In this document: positions 15,822 to 23,517 of the stretch, piece after piece
Layout of the letters: each line of letters opens with the position of its first letter
Numbering within the stretch: position 1 is the first letter of the stretch
NCBI GenBank assembly: GCA_002352225.1
Contig: DEIA01000072.1
Coordinates: 25,084 to 51,401 of the forward strand
Direction of reading: 5' to 3'
DNA length: 26,318 nucleotides
From: Flammeovirgaceae bacterium UBA2786
GTDB taxonomy: Bacteria > Bacteroidota > Bacteroidia > Cytophagales > Cyclobacteriaceae
Program-made: the position numbers and the translations under genes
The notes under the pieces: model-generated
Database searches by the model: none
Told to the model about the DNA's origin: nothing
Seen by the model: only the letters and a program-made list of their open reading frames with translations

Positions 15822-16979
15822 CTAAAACCGGCTTTTGCGCCATAAGTCTATTGTGCTAAACCAGGCTTCGGTAAATCGCTTATCGCGCAATAAAACGTAA
15901 TGATCCGGAGCGTACACGCTACCCCGTTTTACAAACGTAAAGCGCGAGCGTGTGGATTTATAAAACCAGGTTTCGGTGCCATCGTTCAGGCTCACTTCAT
16001 CGGGCAAACCAAAAATCAGGTAAATCATACCCTTGTCTGTTTTCCAACCTTGTTTGTACGAAGTAAAATAATGGTTGGCAAGTTCTACCCTGCGAAAATA
16101 ACTACGCATAAAGGTTTTAGCGCGGTCGCGATCGCCTGTCATATCCAGAATCACTTTATCAAACCGGGCTTTATCGTTACCGGCAAGATTTATTTCGTTA
16201 AATTCTTCGGGTGTAGTTACATAGAGTAAGGGCTGCGCAAGATCGGTAATAGACGAAAACCTGGGGTACACATTGGTTACACCTAACACGGCAAACCCTT
16301 CGGCTGCGTTTGTATCGCGCTGAAACAAGTACACACCTTGTTTGGTAAGGGTAAGTAAATCGTCTGGTGCTACGCGGTAGGTTGAGTCATAAAACATAAA
16401 TCGATCTATCTGATCAGTTTGTTCGGCAAACGGAGGGGCAGCAGGTTTAAAGTCATTGAAATAGGCTGAAACAAAGAGGGATGATTCGGTCTCGCTTTTT
16501 GCCTGATAGGGATTTTTAACGGTAAGAAATTTCTGATTCAATTTTTGCCCGTTATGTTCAAGCCATCCGTTAACCGGATATTTTGGGTCTATTTTTTTGA
16601 AATGAACCCATGTTGTTTTGCTTTCCAGATTGGTGATTTTTGCAACCAGTAACCACGAAGTGGCGGGGATTGAAAAAACCCAACTGCCTTTTTTTTGTTT
16701 TTCTGATTCGGATAATACCGTTGGAGTTTCGGTAAGCGATGTTCCATCTCGTTGTGTATAGGTATCTCTCCGTTCCCACACAATCGCATATTTCTCTAAA
16801 GGGAATTGCTGAGAGTTGATAGAGAAATCTACAACCATTTGGTTGGATAGCCTCACCACATCAATGGAAAGGGTAACTTCGGCATTCGGGTTATACCACT
16901 CGCGAAAATTTAAGCCGGTTATGGGTTGAGCAATACTGAGTAGGGGCGAAACGAAAAACAGTAATATAAGCCGGTTCAT
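15822..16979 (-). CDS. GWxTD domain-containing exported protein
   Basis: A 385-residue protein with an N-terminal signal peptide (MNRLILLFFVSPLLSIAQ). The GWxTD domain that names the family occupies the last third, with GWKTDKGMIYLIFGLPDEV at residues 311-329. GWxTD proteins are widespread in Bacteroidota and related phyla; their biochemical role is not established. The first 200 residues look like beta-rich domains (VTLSIDVVRL, MVVDFSINSQ), which suggests an envelope or periplasmic binding or scaffold role; that is inference. There is no obvious lipobox Cys after the signal peptide. It is followed by rlmB. A weak TACCTTTA box lies at 16998-17005, about 18 nt before the ATG on the reverse strand. 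Confidence 0.88.
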   Translation of the reverse strand: MNRLILLFFVSPLLSIAQPITGLNFREWYNPNAEVTLSIDVVRLSNQMVVDFSINSQQFPLEKYAIVWERRDTYTQRDGTSLTETPTVLSESEKQKKGSWVFSIPATSWLLVAKITNLESKTTWVHFKKIDPKYPVNGWLEHNGQKLNQKFLTVKNPYQAKSETESSLFVSAYFNDFKPAAPPFAEQTDQIDRFMFYDSTYRVAPDDLLTLTKQGVYLFQRDTNAAEGFAVLGVTNVYPRFSSITDLAQPLLYVTTPEEFNEINLAGNDKARFDKVILDMTGDRDRAKTFMRSYFRRVELANHYFTSYKQGWKTDKGMIYLIFGLPDEVSLNDGTETWFYKSTRSRFTFVKRGSVYAPDHYVLLRDKRFTEAWFSTIDLWRKSRF

Positions 16980-17030
16980 GCTGCGTATTTTGGTGTTTAA
17001 AGGTAAAACGATAATTCTGATAGATTACGC

Positions 17031-17038
17031 TATTTTTG
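17031..17038 (+). promoter_or_regulatory. Candidate -7 box of the methyltransferase gene
   Basis: TATTTTTG matches TAnnTTTG and lies 19 nt before the ATG at 17058. A -33 TTG at the standard distance was not found. Confidence 0.45.
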
Positions 17039-17057
17039 CGCCATATTTTTTTTTCGA

Positions 17058-17837
17058 ATGGCATCGGTTTATACAACAGAAATAACGTCAGAATCAATCC
17101 CTTCCGATAACCCTATTCATCAGCGGTTGTTAAAAGCGTACGTATTAGCTCCACAATTCGTTTCGGGAAGGTTGCTGGAGGTGGGTTGTGGCGAAGGCCG
17201 GGGTATTGACTGGCTATTGCCTGCCGTTGAGCATTATACAGCCATTGATAAAATTGCACCGGTTATTGAAAGCCTGAAGATAAAGTACCCGCAAAGTACG
17301 TTTTACAGTGGCAACATTCCGCCTCTTTCTGTTTTTGCCGATAACAGTTTCGATTCGATAGTAAGTTTTCAGGTGATAGAACACATTGAAGACGATAAAC
17401 TTTTTCTGAAAGAAATTAACCGGGTGCTTAAACCGGGTGGCATTGCCTTGCTTACAACCCCTAACCGCCCCCTATCGCTTTCGCGAAATCCGTGGCATGT
17501 GCGTGAGTACACGGCTACAGAACTTACTCAACTGGCTCAAAAATATTTTAATGATGTAACGATGAAGGGCATTAGCGGCAATCAGAAAGTAATGGAGTAT
17601 TACGAACGCAATAAAAAATCGGTTGCTAAACTTATGCGATGGGATGTGTTTAACCTGCAATACAAGTTGCCGGCCTCCTGGTTACGTGTACCGTACGAGT
17701 TTATGAATCGTCTTAATCGAAACAAACTTAAAGATGCTTCGGATGAACTAGTGGCCACCATTCGGCATGAAGATTATTTGCTGATGGACAATGCTGCTGA
17801 GGCCCTCGATCTGTTTTTAATGGTGAAGAAAGCCTGA
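17058..17837 (+). CDS. Class I SAM-dependent methyltransferase
   Basis: A 259-residue methyltransferase of the Methyltransf_11 type, substrate unknown. SAM motif I is LEVGCGEGRGIDWL (40-53), with the acidic ribose-binding Asp64 after strand 2 (YTAIDKI). Motif II/post-I is FDSIVSFQVIEHIEDD (98-113) and motif III is INRVLKPGGIALLTTPNRP (120-138). The EHIEDD and KPGG signatures are those of small-molecule and lipid or sugar methyltransferases. The C-terminal 100 residues are basic and carry no recognised domain. The gene stands alone between the divergent GWxTD gene and the arsenic cassette; its start is a clear ATG. A role in quinone or cell-envelope modification is possible but not shown. Confidence 0.85.
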   Translation: MASVYTTEITSESIPSDNPIHQRLLKAYVLAPQFVSGRLLEVGCGEGRGIDWLLPAVEHYTAIDKIAPVIESLKIKYPQSTFYSGNIPPLSVFADNSFDSIVSFQVIEHIEDDKLFLKEINRVLKPGGIALLTTPNRPLSLSRNPWHVREYTATELTQLAQKYFNDVTMKGISGNQKVMEYYERNKKSVAKLMRWDVFNLQYKLPASWLRVPYEFMNRLNRNKLKDASDELVATIRHEDYLLMDNAAEALDLFLMVKKA

Positions 17838-17941
17838 ATTATGTATCCGGTTAATGCGGATGGTGTAAAAAACTTCAGCCTTACGGTTCCCAATTAAAAT
17901 AAATTAAAAAAATAATGAAACTGGAAAACCAAATTTCAGTC

Positions 17942-17970
17942 TTTATCGTAATATTGCAATATTAAGTTTA
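17942..17970 (+). promoter_or_regulatory. Candidate promoter of the arsenic cassette
   Basis: TTTA at 17942-17945, a 17-nt spacer, and TAAGTTTA at 17963-17970 match the TTTG/TAnnTTTG pattern with one mismatch in each box. The arsR ATG is 5 nt further on. The palindrome at 17949-17964 fills the spacer, as expected for a repressor site. Confidence 0.4.
17949..17964. promoter_or_regulatory. Probable ArsR operator (16-bp palindrome)
   Basis: TAATATTGCAATATTA is a perfect 16-bp palindrome ending 11 nt before the arsR ATG. It sits between the putative -33 and -7 boxes. ArsR-family repressors bind AT-rich inverted repeats of this kind over their own promoters, so autoregulation is likely. Confidence 0.7.
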
Positions 17971-17975
17971 TAAAA

Positions 17976-18305
17976 ATGGGGGCAACAAAAACAGATCATT
18001 TTACTGAAAAACAGAATTCAATAGCTAAAATGATCAAAGCCCTGGGCCACCCGGCAAGGATTGCAATTGTTGAGTACCTGATGAAGGTTGATGACTGTAT
18101 TTGTGGCGATATTGTTAATGAACTACCTCTGGCCCAACCTACGGTATCGCAACATTTGAAGGAATTAAAAAACGCAGGCCTTATTAAGGGAAATGTAGAG
18201 GGCAATGCAATTTGTTATTGCATTGATGAAAAGGCAATAGAGAAGCTTCAACATTACTTTACAGGCATTTCTGCAAAACTGAAACTAAAGAAGAACTGTT
18301 GTTAA
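17976..18305 (+). CDS. arsR: ArsR-family metalloregulatory repressor
   Basis: A 109-residue winged-helix repressor of the ArsR/SmtB family that dissociates from DNA when it binds arsenite. The N-terminal helix has ALGHPARIAIVEYL (22-35). The metal-site candidate is the Cys pair in DDCICGDI (Cys41, Cys43), comparable to the ELCVCDL site of classical ArsR. The recognition helix is QPTVSQHLKEL (54-64), and the wing contains AICYCIDE (Cys80, Cys82). A terminal NCC (Cys108-109) could give extra thiol ligands, as in ArsR proteins with alternative sites. It starts at ATG 17976, just after the palindrome, and is followed after 13 bp by arsM, so it probably regulates that gene and arsC. Confidence 0.93.
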   Translation: MGATKTDHFTEKQNSIAKMIKALGHPARIAIVEYLMKVDDCICGDIVNELPLAQPTVSQHLKELKNAGLIKGNVEGNAICYCIDEKAIEKLQHYFTGISAKLKLKKNCC

Positions 18306-18318
18306 AACCATACTACTA

Positions 18319-19164
18319 ATGCATATGAAAAATTCAGAACAAATCAAGGAGTTGGTAAGGCAGAAGTATAGTGAGATTGCCTTACAGGAAAAGGAGACCA
18401 ATCAATCATCATGCTGCGGTGCTGGTGGTTGTTCTACGGAAGTGCACACCATTATGGCCGATGATTATAGTATGTTGAAGGGTTATAACCCGGATGCAGA
18501 CCTGGGGCTTGGCTGTGGACTTCCCACGCAGTTTGCGAAAATAAAAAAGGGGAATACCGTAATTGATTTGGGGAGCGGAGCAGGGAATGACTGCTTTATT
18601 GCCAGAAACGAAACCGGGGAAGATGGCCGGGTAATCGGAATTGATTTTACTTCTGCCATGATAAATAAAGCAAGAGCAAATGCCTCGAGGCTTGGTTTTT
18701 CAAATGTAGAATTCAGGCAAGGCGACATTGAAAATATTCCGCTGTCTGGCAATATGGCCGATGTAGTTGTTAGTAATTGTGTATTAAACCTGGTGCCAGA
18801 TAAAGACCGTGTGTTTAAGGAAATATTCAGGGTATTAAAACCCGGTGGTCATTTCAGTATTTCTGATGTAGTTCTGGTTGGCGATCTTCCTGAAAATTTG
18901 CGCAAAGATGCTGAGATGTATGCCGGCTGTGTATCGGGAGCAATTCAAAAAGACACCTACTTAGAGCTTATTAAGGAGAATGGCTTTTCAAACAGGATCA
19001 TTCAAAAGGAAAAGCAAATCACTATTCCGGATGATATTTTAAAAAATTACCTGAATGAAAAAGAGATGGAGGAGTTTAAAACCGGGACAACCGGAATATT
19101 CAGTATTACTGTCTATGCCGAAAAATCAAAAACATGTGGTTGCGGAACAACGTGTTGTAATTGA
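18319..19164 (+). CDS. arsM: Arsenite S-adenosylmethionine methyltransferase
   Basis: A 281-residue ArsM enzyme that transfers methyl groups from SAM to As(III), giving methylated, partly volatile arsenicals. SAM motif I is DLGSGAGND (83-91) and the post-I Asp109 lies in GIDFTSAMI. The three cysteines that bind As(III) in characterised ArsM proteins correspond to Cys66 (LGCGLP), Cys154 (SNCVLNLVP) and Cys204 (YAGCVSGA). An extra Cys-rich stretch is present at the N-terminus (SCCGAGGC, 31-38) and another at the C-terminus (TCGCGTTCC, 272-280), which may capture metalloid. The first ATG is 18319; the second at 18325 is equally possible. It follows arsR by 13 bp and precedes arsC by 33 bp. Confidence 0.95.
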   Translation: MHMKNSEQIKELVRQKYSEIALQEKETNQSSCCGAGGCSTEVHTIMADDYSMLKGYNPDADLGLGCGLPTQFAKIKKGNTVIDLGSGAGNDCFIARNETGEDGRVIGIDFTSAMINKARANASRLGFSNVEFRQGDIENIPLSGNMADVVVSNCVLNLVPDKDRVFKEIFRVLKPGGHFSISDVVLVGDLPENLRKDAEMYAGCVSGAIQKDTYLELIKENGFSNRIIQKEKQITIPDDILKNYLNEKEMEEFKTGTTGIFSITVYAEKSKTCGCGTTCCN

Positions 19165-19182
19165 AGATTTTTTACAATACAC

Positions 19183-19188
19183 AGGAGG
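19183..19188 (+). promoter_or_regulatory. Strong Shine-Dalgarno site of arsC
   Basis: AGGAGG ends 9 nt before the ATG at 19198. It is a full match to the anti-SD complement, whereas other starts in the window show nothing similar. Confidence 0.6.
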
Positions 19189-19197
19189 CTTGTAAGG

Positions 19198-19635
19198 ATG
19201 AAAAAAAAGGTGTTAGTGCTTTGTACCGGTAACAGTTGCAGAAGCCAAATGGCCGAAGGTTATTTGCGATACTTTAGCGGTACCTATGCCGAAATTTACA
19301 GTGCAGGGGTTGAAACGCATGGAGTAAACCCAGGCGCGATTGATGCAATGAAAGAGGATGGAATTGATATTTCTAAACACACTTCCAATCATGTAAATGA
19401 GTATAGCGCTATTGACTTTGACTTTGTAATTACGGTTTGCGATAATGCGAAAGAACGATGCCCATATTTACCCGGCAAGGCGATAAAGTTTCATCACAAT
19501 TTTCCTGATCCAGCAAAAACCAGAGGCACAGAAACAGAAGTAAGAAATCAATTCAGGTATGTGCGGCAGCTTATCAAAACTTATTGTGACCAATTTGTAA
19601 AGGAGAATCTTGACTTACCTAATCGTACGGATTGA
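19198..19635 (+). CDS. arsC: Arsenate reductase, low-molecular-weight phosphatase fold
   Basis: A 145-residue thioredoxin-coupled arsenate reductase of the low-molecular-weight tyrosine-phosphatase fold, which reduces As(V) to As(III) in the cytoplasm. The P-loop CTGNSCRS at residues 9-16 provides the nucleophile Cys9 and Arg15. Cys81 and Cys88 in TVCDNAKERCP are the redox pair that carries the electrons, and FPDPAK (about 101-106) contains the general-acid Asp. This set of three cysteines distinguishes arsenate reductases from plain phosphatases, which lack the pair. The length is normal. It is the last gene of the arsR-arsM-arsC cassette; its product would feed ArsM. No arsenite pump follows. 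Confidence 0.94.
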   Translation: MKKKVLVLCTGNSCRSQMAEGYLRYFSGTYAEIYSAGVETHGVNPGAIDAMKEDGIDISKHTSNHVNEYSAIDFDFVITVCDNAKERCPYLPGKAIKFHHNFPDPAKTRGTETEVRNQFRYVRQLIKTYCDQFVKENLDLPNRTD

Positions 19636-19711
19636 GTAGGTAAACAAGAGGACGCATCAAAAGGAGTTTTATTAATACGGCCTCGTTCCCTGATCTTATA
19701 TGCTCTGTTTA

Positions 19712-22699
19712 TCAATACTGCCCTGGCTGCCCCGAACTTCCCATTTGCAAACTGGTAAGCAAACTATTAAACGCATCTTCGTACTTTTTGCCTAACTCCA
19801 TTTCTCCATTTTCATAGAGAGTTTGTTGCAATGCATTAAGAATGAAAATGTTTTTACGCAATTCCTGACTAAGACCATAATTTTCTTCCACCAGATAAAG
19901 CGCCATTTCTTCTGCCCGGTCGCCCAGAAGTTTGGCTATTTCGAGGGCTTTTTCTTTTTGGCCAACTTTAAAGAGTAAGTCAACCAAAGTAGCGGTAGTG
20001 TGGTCGTAGGCAATAACGCGATCGGGCATTTTGGTAGTGGAAAACTCCAGTACGGTGTTAGCCTTTTCCATTTGCCCCTCATCTATTAATGCTTCGGCAA
20101 GTGAGTTAAGCGCGCTGCGATGATTAAGTACAAAGTTTCGGTAGTCTTCGCTGTAATAGACTTTTTCGTTATCCAGTTCGCGGTACCGGAATTTGTTAAT
20201 CATGTTATCGAAGGCTTTATCGGTATCTACCAGAAACTCGCGGTCGGGCCGTGGATTGCGTACGGGTAAAATTCGGTAAGCATTACCTTCCTGCACGGCA
20301 TACGGACTTAAATCAATATTAATCTGCGAAAGCGAAGTTTGGTTGAGGTAAATCGGGCGCTCCCAATTATTGGTTACAAGAAAATCGAGAATGGCAAGAT
20401 CTTTTTTCTCCAGGTTACTTTTCAACAACTTGATTTGCATCTGGTCTACCAGTAAACTATCCAATCGTTTGGGAATAATACCCCGGGCACGAAGATCTTC
20501 TTTGTTAATATCAAGCGTAAAGGTTCTGCTGGGAACGAGGTTGCGATCATCATCGCGCAATTGTGCAAAGTCTTTAGAAATCAGTCCGATGAACTCTTTA
20601 GCATCAATACTATTGAGTTTAAAATCGGCATACATCAGGTAATCATTAGGACCACCTTGGCGATATTGATATTTACTAAGTGTATAGGGTATCGGCTCCG
20701 ACTCGTATGCCTTGCGCATAGTTTGTTCAATGTACCAATCGGTATTATAATAACTTAATACCACGGCACGCATATCGGTACGCTCGCCTTCTACTTCCTG
20801 TGCATACCATAACGGGAATGTGTCGTTATCGCCACCGGTATAAATAACAGCTTGCGGCTCGCACGAATTGAGATAATTATGGGCAGAGTCTACTGAGAAA
20901 TACCGGTTTGAGCGATTGTGATCGTCCCACCCTTCGGCAGCCATAATGGCCGGAGCAGTTAATCCTACAAGCGAAGCGGTAATAGCTGCAACTCTTCCGT
21001 TTTTAATGAACGATCCGAGTAATTCATATAAACCTATAACCGCCAACCCAATCCAGAAGGCATAGGCATAATATGAACCCGCATAGATATAATCACGCTC
21101 GCGTGGTTCGGTGGGAGGAGAGTTTAGGTACAATACAATTGCTACGCCCAGCATTACAAACAACAGGGCCACTACCGAAAAATTTTTGGTGTCTTTTACG
21201 AATTGATAAAACATTCCGATTAAGCCCAGTACAAAGGGGATCATAAAGAAATTGTTACGGCCTTTGTTGGTAGCCAATGCTTCGGGCACATCTTTAGAAG
21301 CACCAACCGGACTTAGCCAATCAGCGCCTTGTTCATCACTTTCGCGGCCTGCAAAATTCCACATAAAGTACCGCATGTACATGGTGCCAATTTGATGCTG
21401 AAACATAAACATCAGGTTCTGACCAAAAGTAGGTTGCATAACCTGTTCTCTGCCCTGGGCATCTTTATAGGTTCGCAATCCCATTATATTTTTATAAGCC
21501 TGAGCCTGGTCAGAACTCCACGCGCGGGGCAATATGGTTTCGGTTCCGGGTTCGTACACATACGAAAACTTGCGATCGCTGATTTCGTATTTGTCTTTGC
21601 CTTTGGTATAAATAGGTGCGCCATACTTAATATCCACAGGGCGTGCAGTAAAATATGCACCATACAATAATGGCCGGCTTCCGTATTGTTCGCGTTTCAG
21701 GTAGCGGATAAAACTCATTACATCTTTGGGGGCATTTTCATTGATCAGGGTATCGTAGTTGGAACGAATCAAGACAGTTGTATAAGAAGCATACCCAATC
21801 AGGATAAAAGTAGTAGCTAATAGAAAGGTATTGAGCACCACACGAGCTTGTTTTTGGGTGGTATAGATTCCGTAGGCTAATCCACCAATTAATAGTAAGA
21901 AGAAAATAAGCGCACCCGACCCGAAGAACAACCCTAACGTATTTACAAAAAACACCTCGAAATGGCCGGCAATAGTGGGTAAGCCGGGAACAATAAAATC
22001 ATTAATAAATAAAACCAACCCACCACTTATGGCTAGTGTAGCAAATACACCCCAAACCGAAGTTTTGAATTTTTTGAAGTAGTAAATTAGTCCAAGTGCA
22101 GGTAATGCCACCAGGTTAAGCAAGTGCACCCCGATTGAAAGACCGATCATGTAGGCCATTAGTAACAACCACCGGTTGGCTTTGCTTTCGTCTTCAATTA
22201 CATCCCACTTTAAAATTCCCCACACAACAAATGCAGTAAAGAAAGAAGACATAGCATATACTTCGGCTTCAACAGCCGAAAACCAGAACGAATCTGAGAA
22301 AGTATAAGCTAATGCGCCTACTAATCCCGCGCCCATCAACACCCAGGTGTTGGCTCCGGTAATTTCGGAGTCGTTTTTCAGGCCCATAACCTTACGGCCA
22401 AATAAGGTGATAGACCAGAATAGGAACAGGATGGTAAAGGCACTGGCCAATACGCTCATAAAGTTAATCCAGTAGGCTACTTTGGTTACATCGCCCATAG
22501 CCAGAAACGAGAAGAACCGACCCATTAGCAAAAACAGGGGTGCCCCGGGTGGGTGGGGTACCTGAAGTTTATACGAAACGGCAATAAACTCTCCGCAATC
22601 CCAATAACTGGCGGTTTCCTCCATCGTTAGCCAGTAGGTAAGCAAGGCTACGCCAAACACAAACCAACCCGTAAAATTATTTGCCTTCTGAAAATTCAT
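19712..22699 (-). CDS. DUF2723 multi-pass membrane protein, GT-C-like, with TPR-like tail
   Basis: A 995-residue inner-membrane protein of the DUF2723 family, related to animal TMEM260 and GT-C-type glycosyltransferases. The first extracytoplasmic loop has WDCGEF (33-38) and then HPPGAP (49-54), the family signature; the acidic residues are candidate catalytic or sugar-lipid binding residues by analogy with GT-C enzymes. About a dozen hydrophobic segments occupy the first 560 residues. A soluble domain follows, carrying YTGGDNDTFPLWYAQEVEG, another family block. The last 170 residues are helical with TPR-like pairs (SLAEALIDEGQMEKANTVLE). TMEM260 is an O-mannosyltransferase; the substrate here is unknown, so protein or lipid glycosylation is inference. 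Start ATG 22699 is clear. It lies downstream of a five-TM unknown gene. Confidence 0.88.
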   Translation of the reverse strand: MNFQKANNFTGWFVFGVALLTYWLTMEETASYWDCGEFIAVSYKLQVPHPPGAPLFLLMGRFFSFLAMGDVTKVAYWINFMSVLASAFTILFLFWSITLFGRKVMGLKNDSEITGANTWVLMGAGLVGALAYTFSDSFWFSAVEAEVYAMSSFFTAFVVWGILKWDVIEDESKANRWLLLMAYMIGLSIGVHLLNLVALPALGLIYYFKKFKTSVWGVFATLAISGGLVLFINDFIVPGLPTIAGHFEVFFVNTLGLFFGSGALIFFLLLIGGLAYGIYTTQKQARVVLNTFLLATTFILIGYASYTTVLIRSNYDTLINENAPKDVMSFIRYLKREQYGSRPLLYGAYFTARPVDIKYGAPIYTKGKDKYEISDRKFSYVYEPGTETILPRAWSSDQAQAYKNIMGLRTYKDAQGREQVMQPTFGQNLMFMFQHQIGTMYMRYFMWNFAGRESDEQGADWLSPVGASKDVPEALATNKGRNNFFMIPFVLGLIGMFYQFVKDTKNFSVVALLFVMLGVAIVLYLNSPPTEPRERDYIYAGSYYAYAFWIGLAVIGLYELLGSFIKNGRVAAITASLVGLTAPAIMAAEGWDDHNRSNRYFSVDSAHNYLNSCEPQAVIYTGGDNDTFPLWYAQEVEGERTDMRAVVLSYYNTDWYIEQTMRKAYESEPIPYTLSKYQYRQGGPNDYLMYADFKLNSIDAKEFIGLISKDFAQLRDDDRNLVPSRTFTLDINKEDLRARGIIPKRLDSLLVDQMQIKLLKSNLEKKDLAILDFLVTNNWERPIYLNQTSLSQINIDLSPYAVQEGNAYRILPVRNPRPDREFLVDTDKAFDNMINKFRYRELDNEKVYYSEDYRNFVLNHRSALNSLAEALIDEGQMEKANTVLEFSTTKMPDRVIAYDHTTATLVDLLFKVGQKEKALEIAKLLGDRAEEMALYLVEENYGLSQELRKNIFILNALQQTLYENGEMELGKKYEDAFNSLLTSLQMGSSGQPGQY

Positions 22700-22816
22700 G
22701 GTTTCTTATGTTCTATTTGAAATTGAAAGGGCGAAAATAGGGAAAATCAGCTATTAGCCATTGGGAAATTTGGCATATCAGTAATAGGATGAAATAGGGG
22801 TTAACCATAACCCGAG

Positions 22817-23449
22817 CTATTTATAAACAATTATGTAAAATAAGAGCCACAATGCGAAAATGAGAATGTACGATGTGGAAACGATCCACCAGGCGGATTG
22901 TTTCTGGCGTTTGGCAAAATGGTGTACACCGTTAACCAGAATTAACACGTACCCAATTTCGAACAGGCTAAGGGCGCGCAACGGGTAGGCATATCGTTTA
23001 TCAATTGTTTCATAGTCGGCAAGTTGCATGAGCGAAAGCGGGTAAAAAGCCTTTACCTCGGCCCAGGTGGGGTCTGTATCTACAAACATAAACCAGCCTA
23101 TTTTGATCAGTTCGGCTAACAGAAAAATAAATTCGGCAGCCATTACCACACTCCAGCATTGACTAAACGTAATTCTGAAACCAAACGTAAAACAGCCCAC
23201 CCAGATAATAAACCCGATAACGGTGAACTTCCATGCGTACACAAGGGGTATAGAAAAAAACTGCAATGCACTGATAGCCCGTAAAATCATACCCTCGGGG
23301 CGGTCTTGAAGAAACTCAAAGGCGGCTGTTTCGTTCTCTATAAAATCCTTCTTTATATACAATAAAAGTATAGAAAGCAGGCAGAGTGTGATAAACGTCA
23401 GTTTTTTATCGGAAGTAAAGAGCGAGAATTGCGATTCCGTTTCAGTCAC
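22817..23449 (-). CDS. Five-TM membrane protein of unknown function
   Basis: A hydrophobic protein not recognised. With a GTG start at 23449 it has 210 residues and hydrophobic segments at about 17-33, 60-90 (one or two passes), 99-123, 158-177 and 187-208, so roughly five membrane passes. A loop after the fourth segment reads FVDTDPTWAEVKAFYPLSL, with a Trp, Asp and Pro pattern that may be conserved. The reading frame is open to an ATG at 23557 (246 residues), but that would overlap the divergent TPR gene's signal peptide and adds a hydrophilic stretch with no obvious function. The general layout recalls Yip1-like small membrane proteins, without a diagnostic motif. DUF2723 follows 117 bp downstream on the same strand. 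Confidence 0.6.
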   Translation of the reverse strand: MTETESQFSLFTSDKKLTFITLCLLSILLLYIKKDFIENETAAFEFLQDRPEGMILRAISALQFFSIPLVYAWKFTVIGFIIWVGCFTFGFRITFSQCWSVVMAAEFIFLLAELIKIGWFMFVDTDPTWAEVKAFYPLSLMQLADYETIDKRYAYPLRALSLFEIGYVLILVNGVHHFAKRQKQSAWWIVSTSYILIFALWLLFYIIVYK

Positions 23450-23517
23450 AGGAACATATTCTTTAAGAAAACAATTATTAACACGTGAAAGTAAGATTTT
23501 GTTTATTTGAAACAGAG

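Noticed and set aside
17838..17941. Small RNA or extra gene before arsR
   Set aside because: The stretch is AT-rich with no stable hairpin followed by T-run and no open frame with a plausible start.
19636..19711. Terminator between arsC and the DUF2723 gene
   Set aside because: Only a 4-bp GAGG/CCTC pairing with a long loop and no T-run was found.
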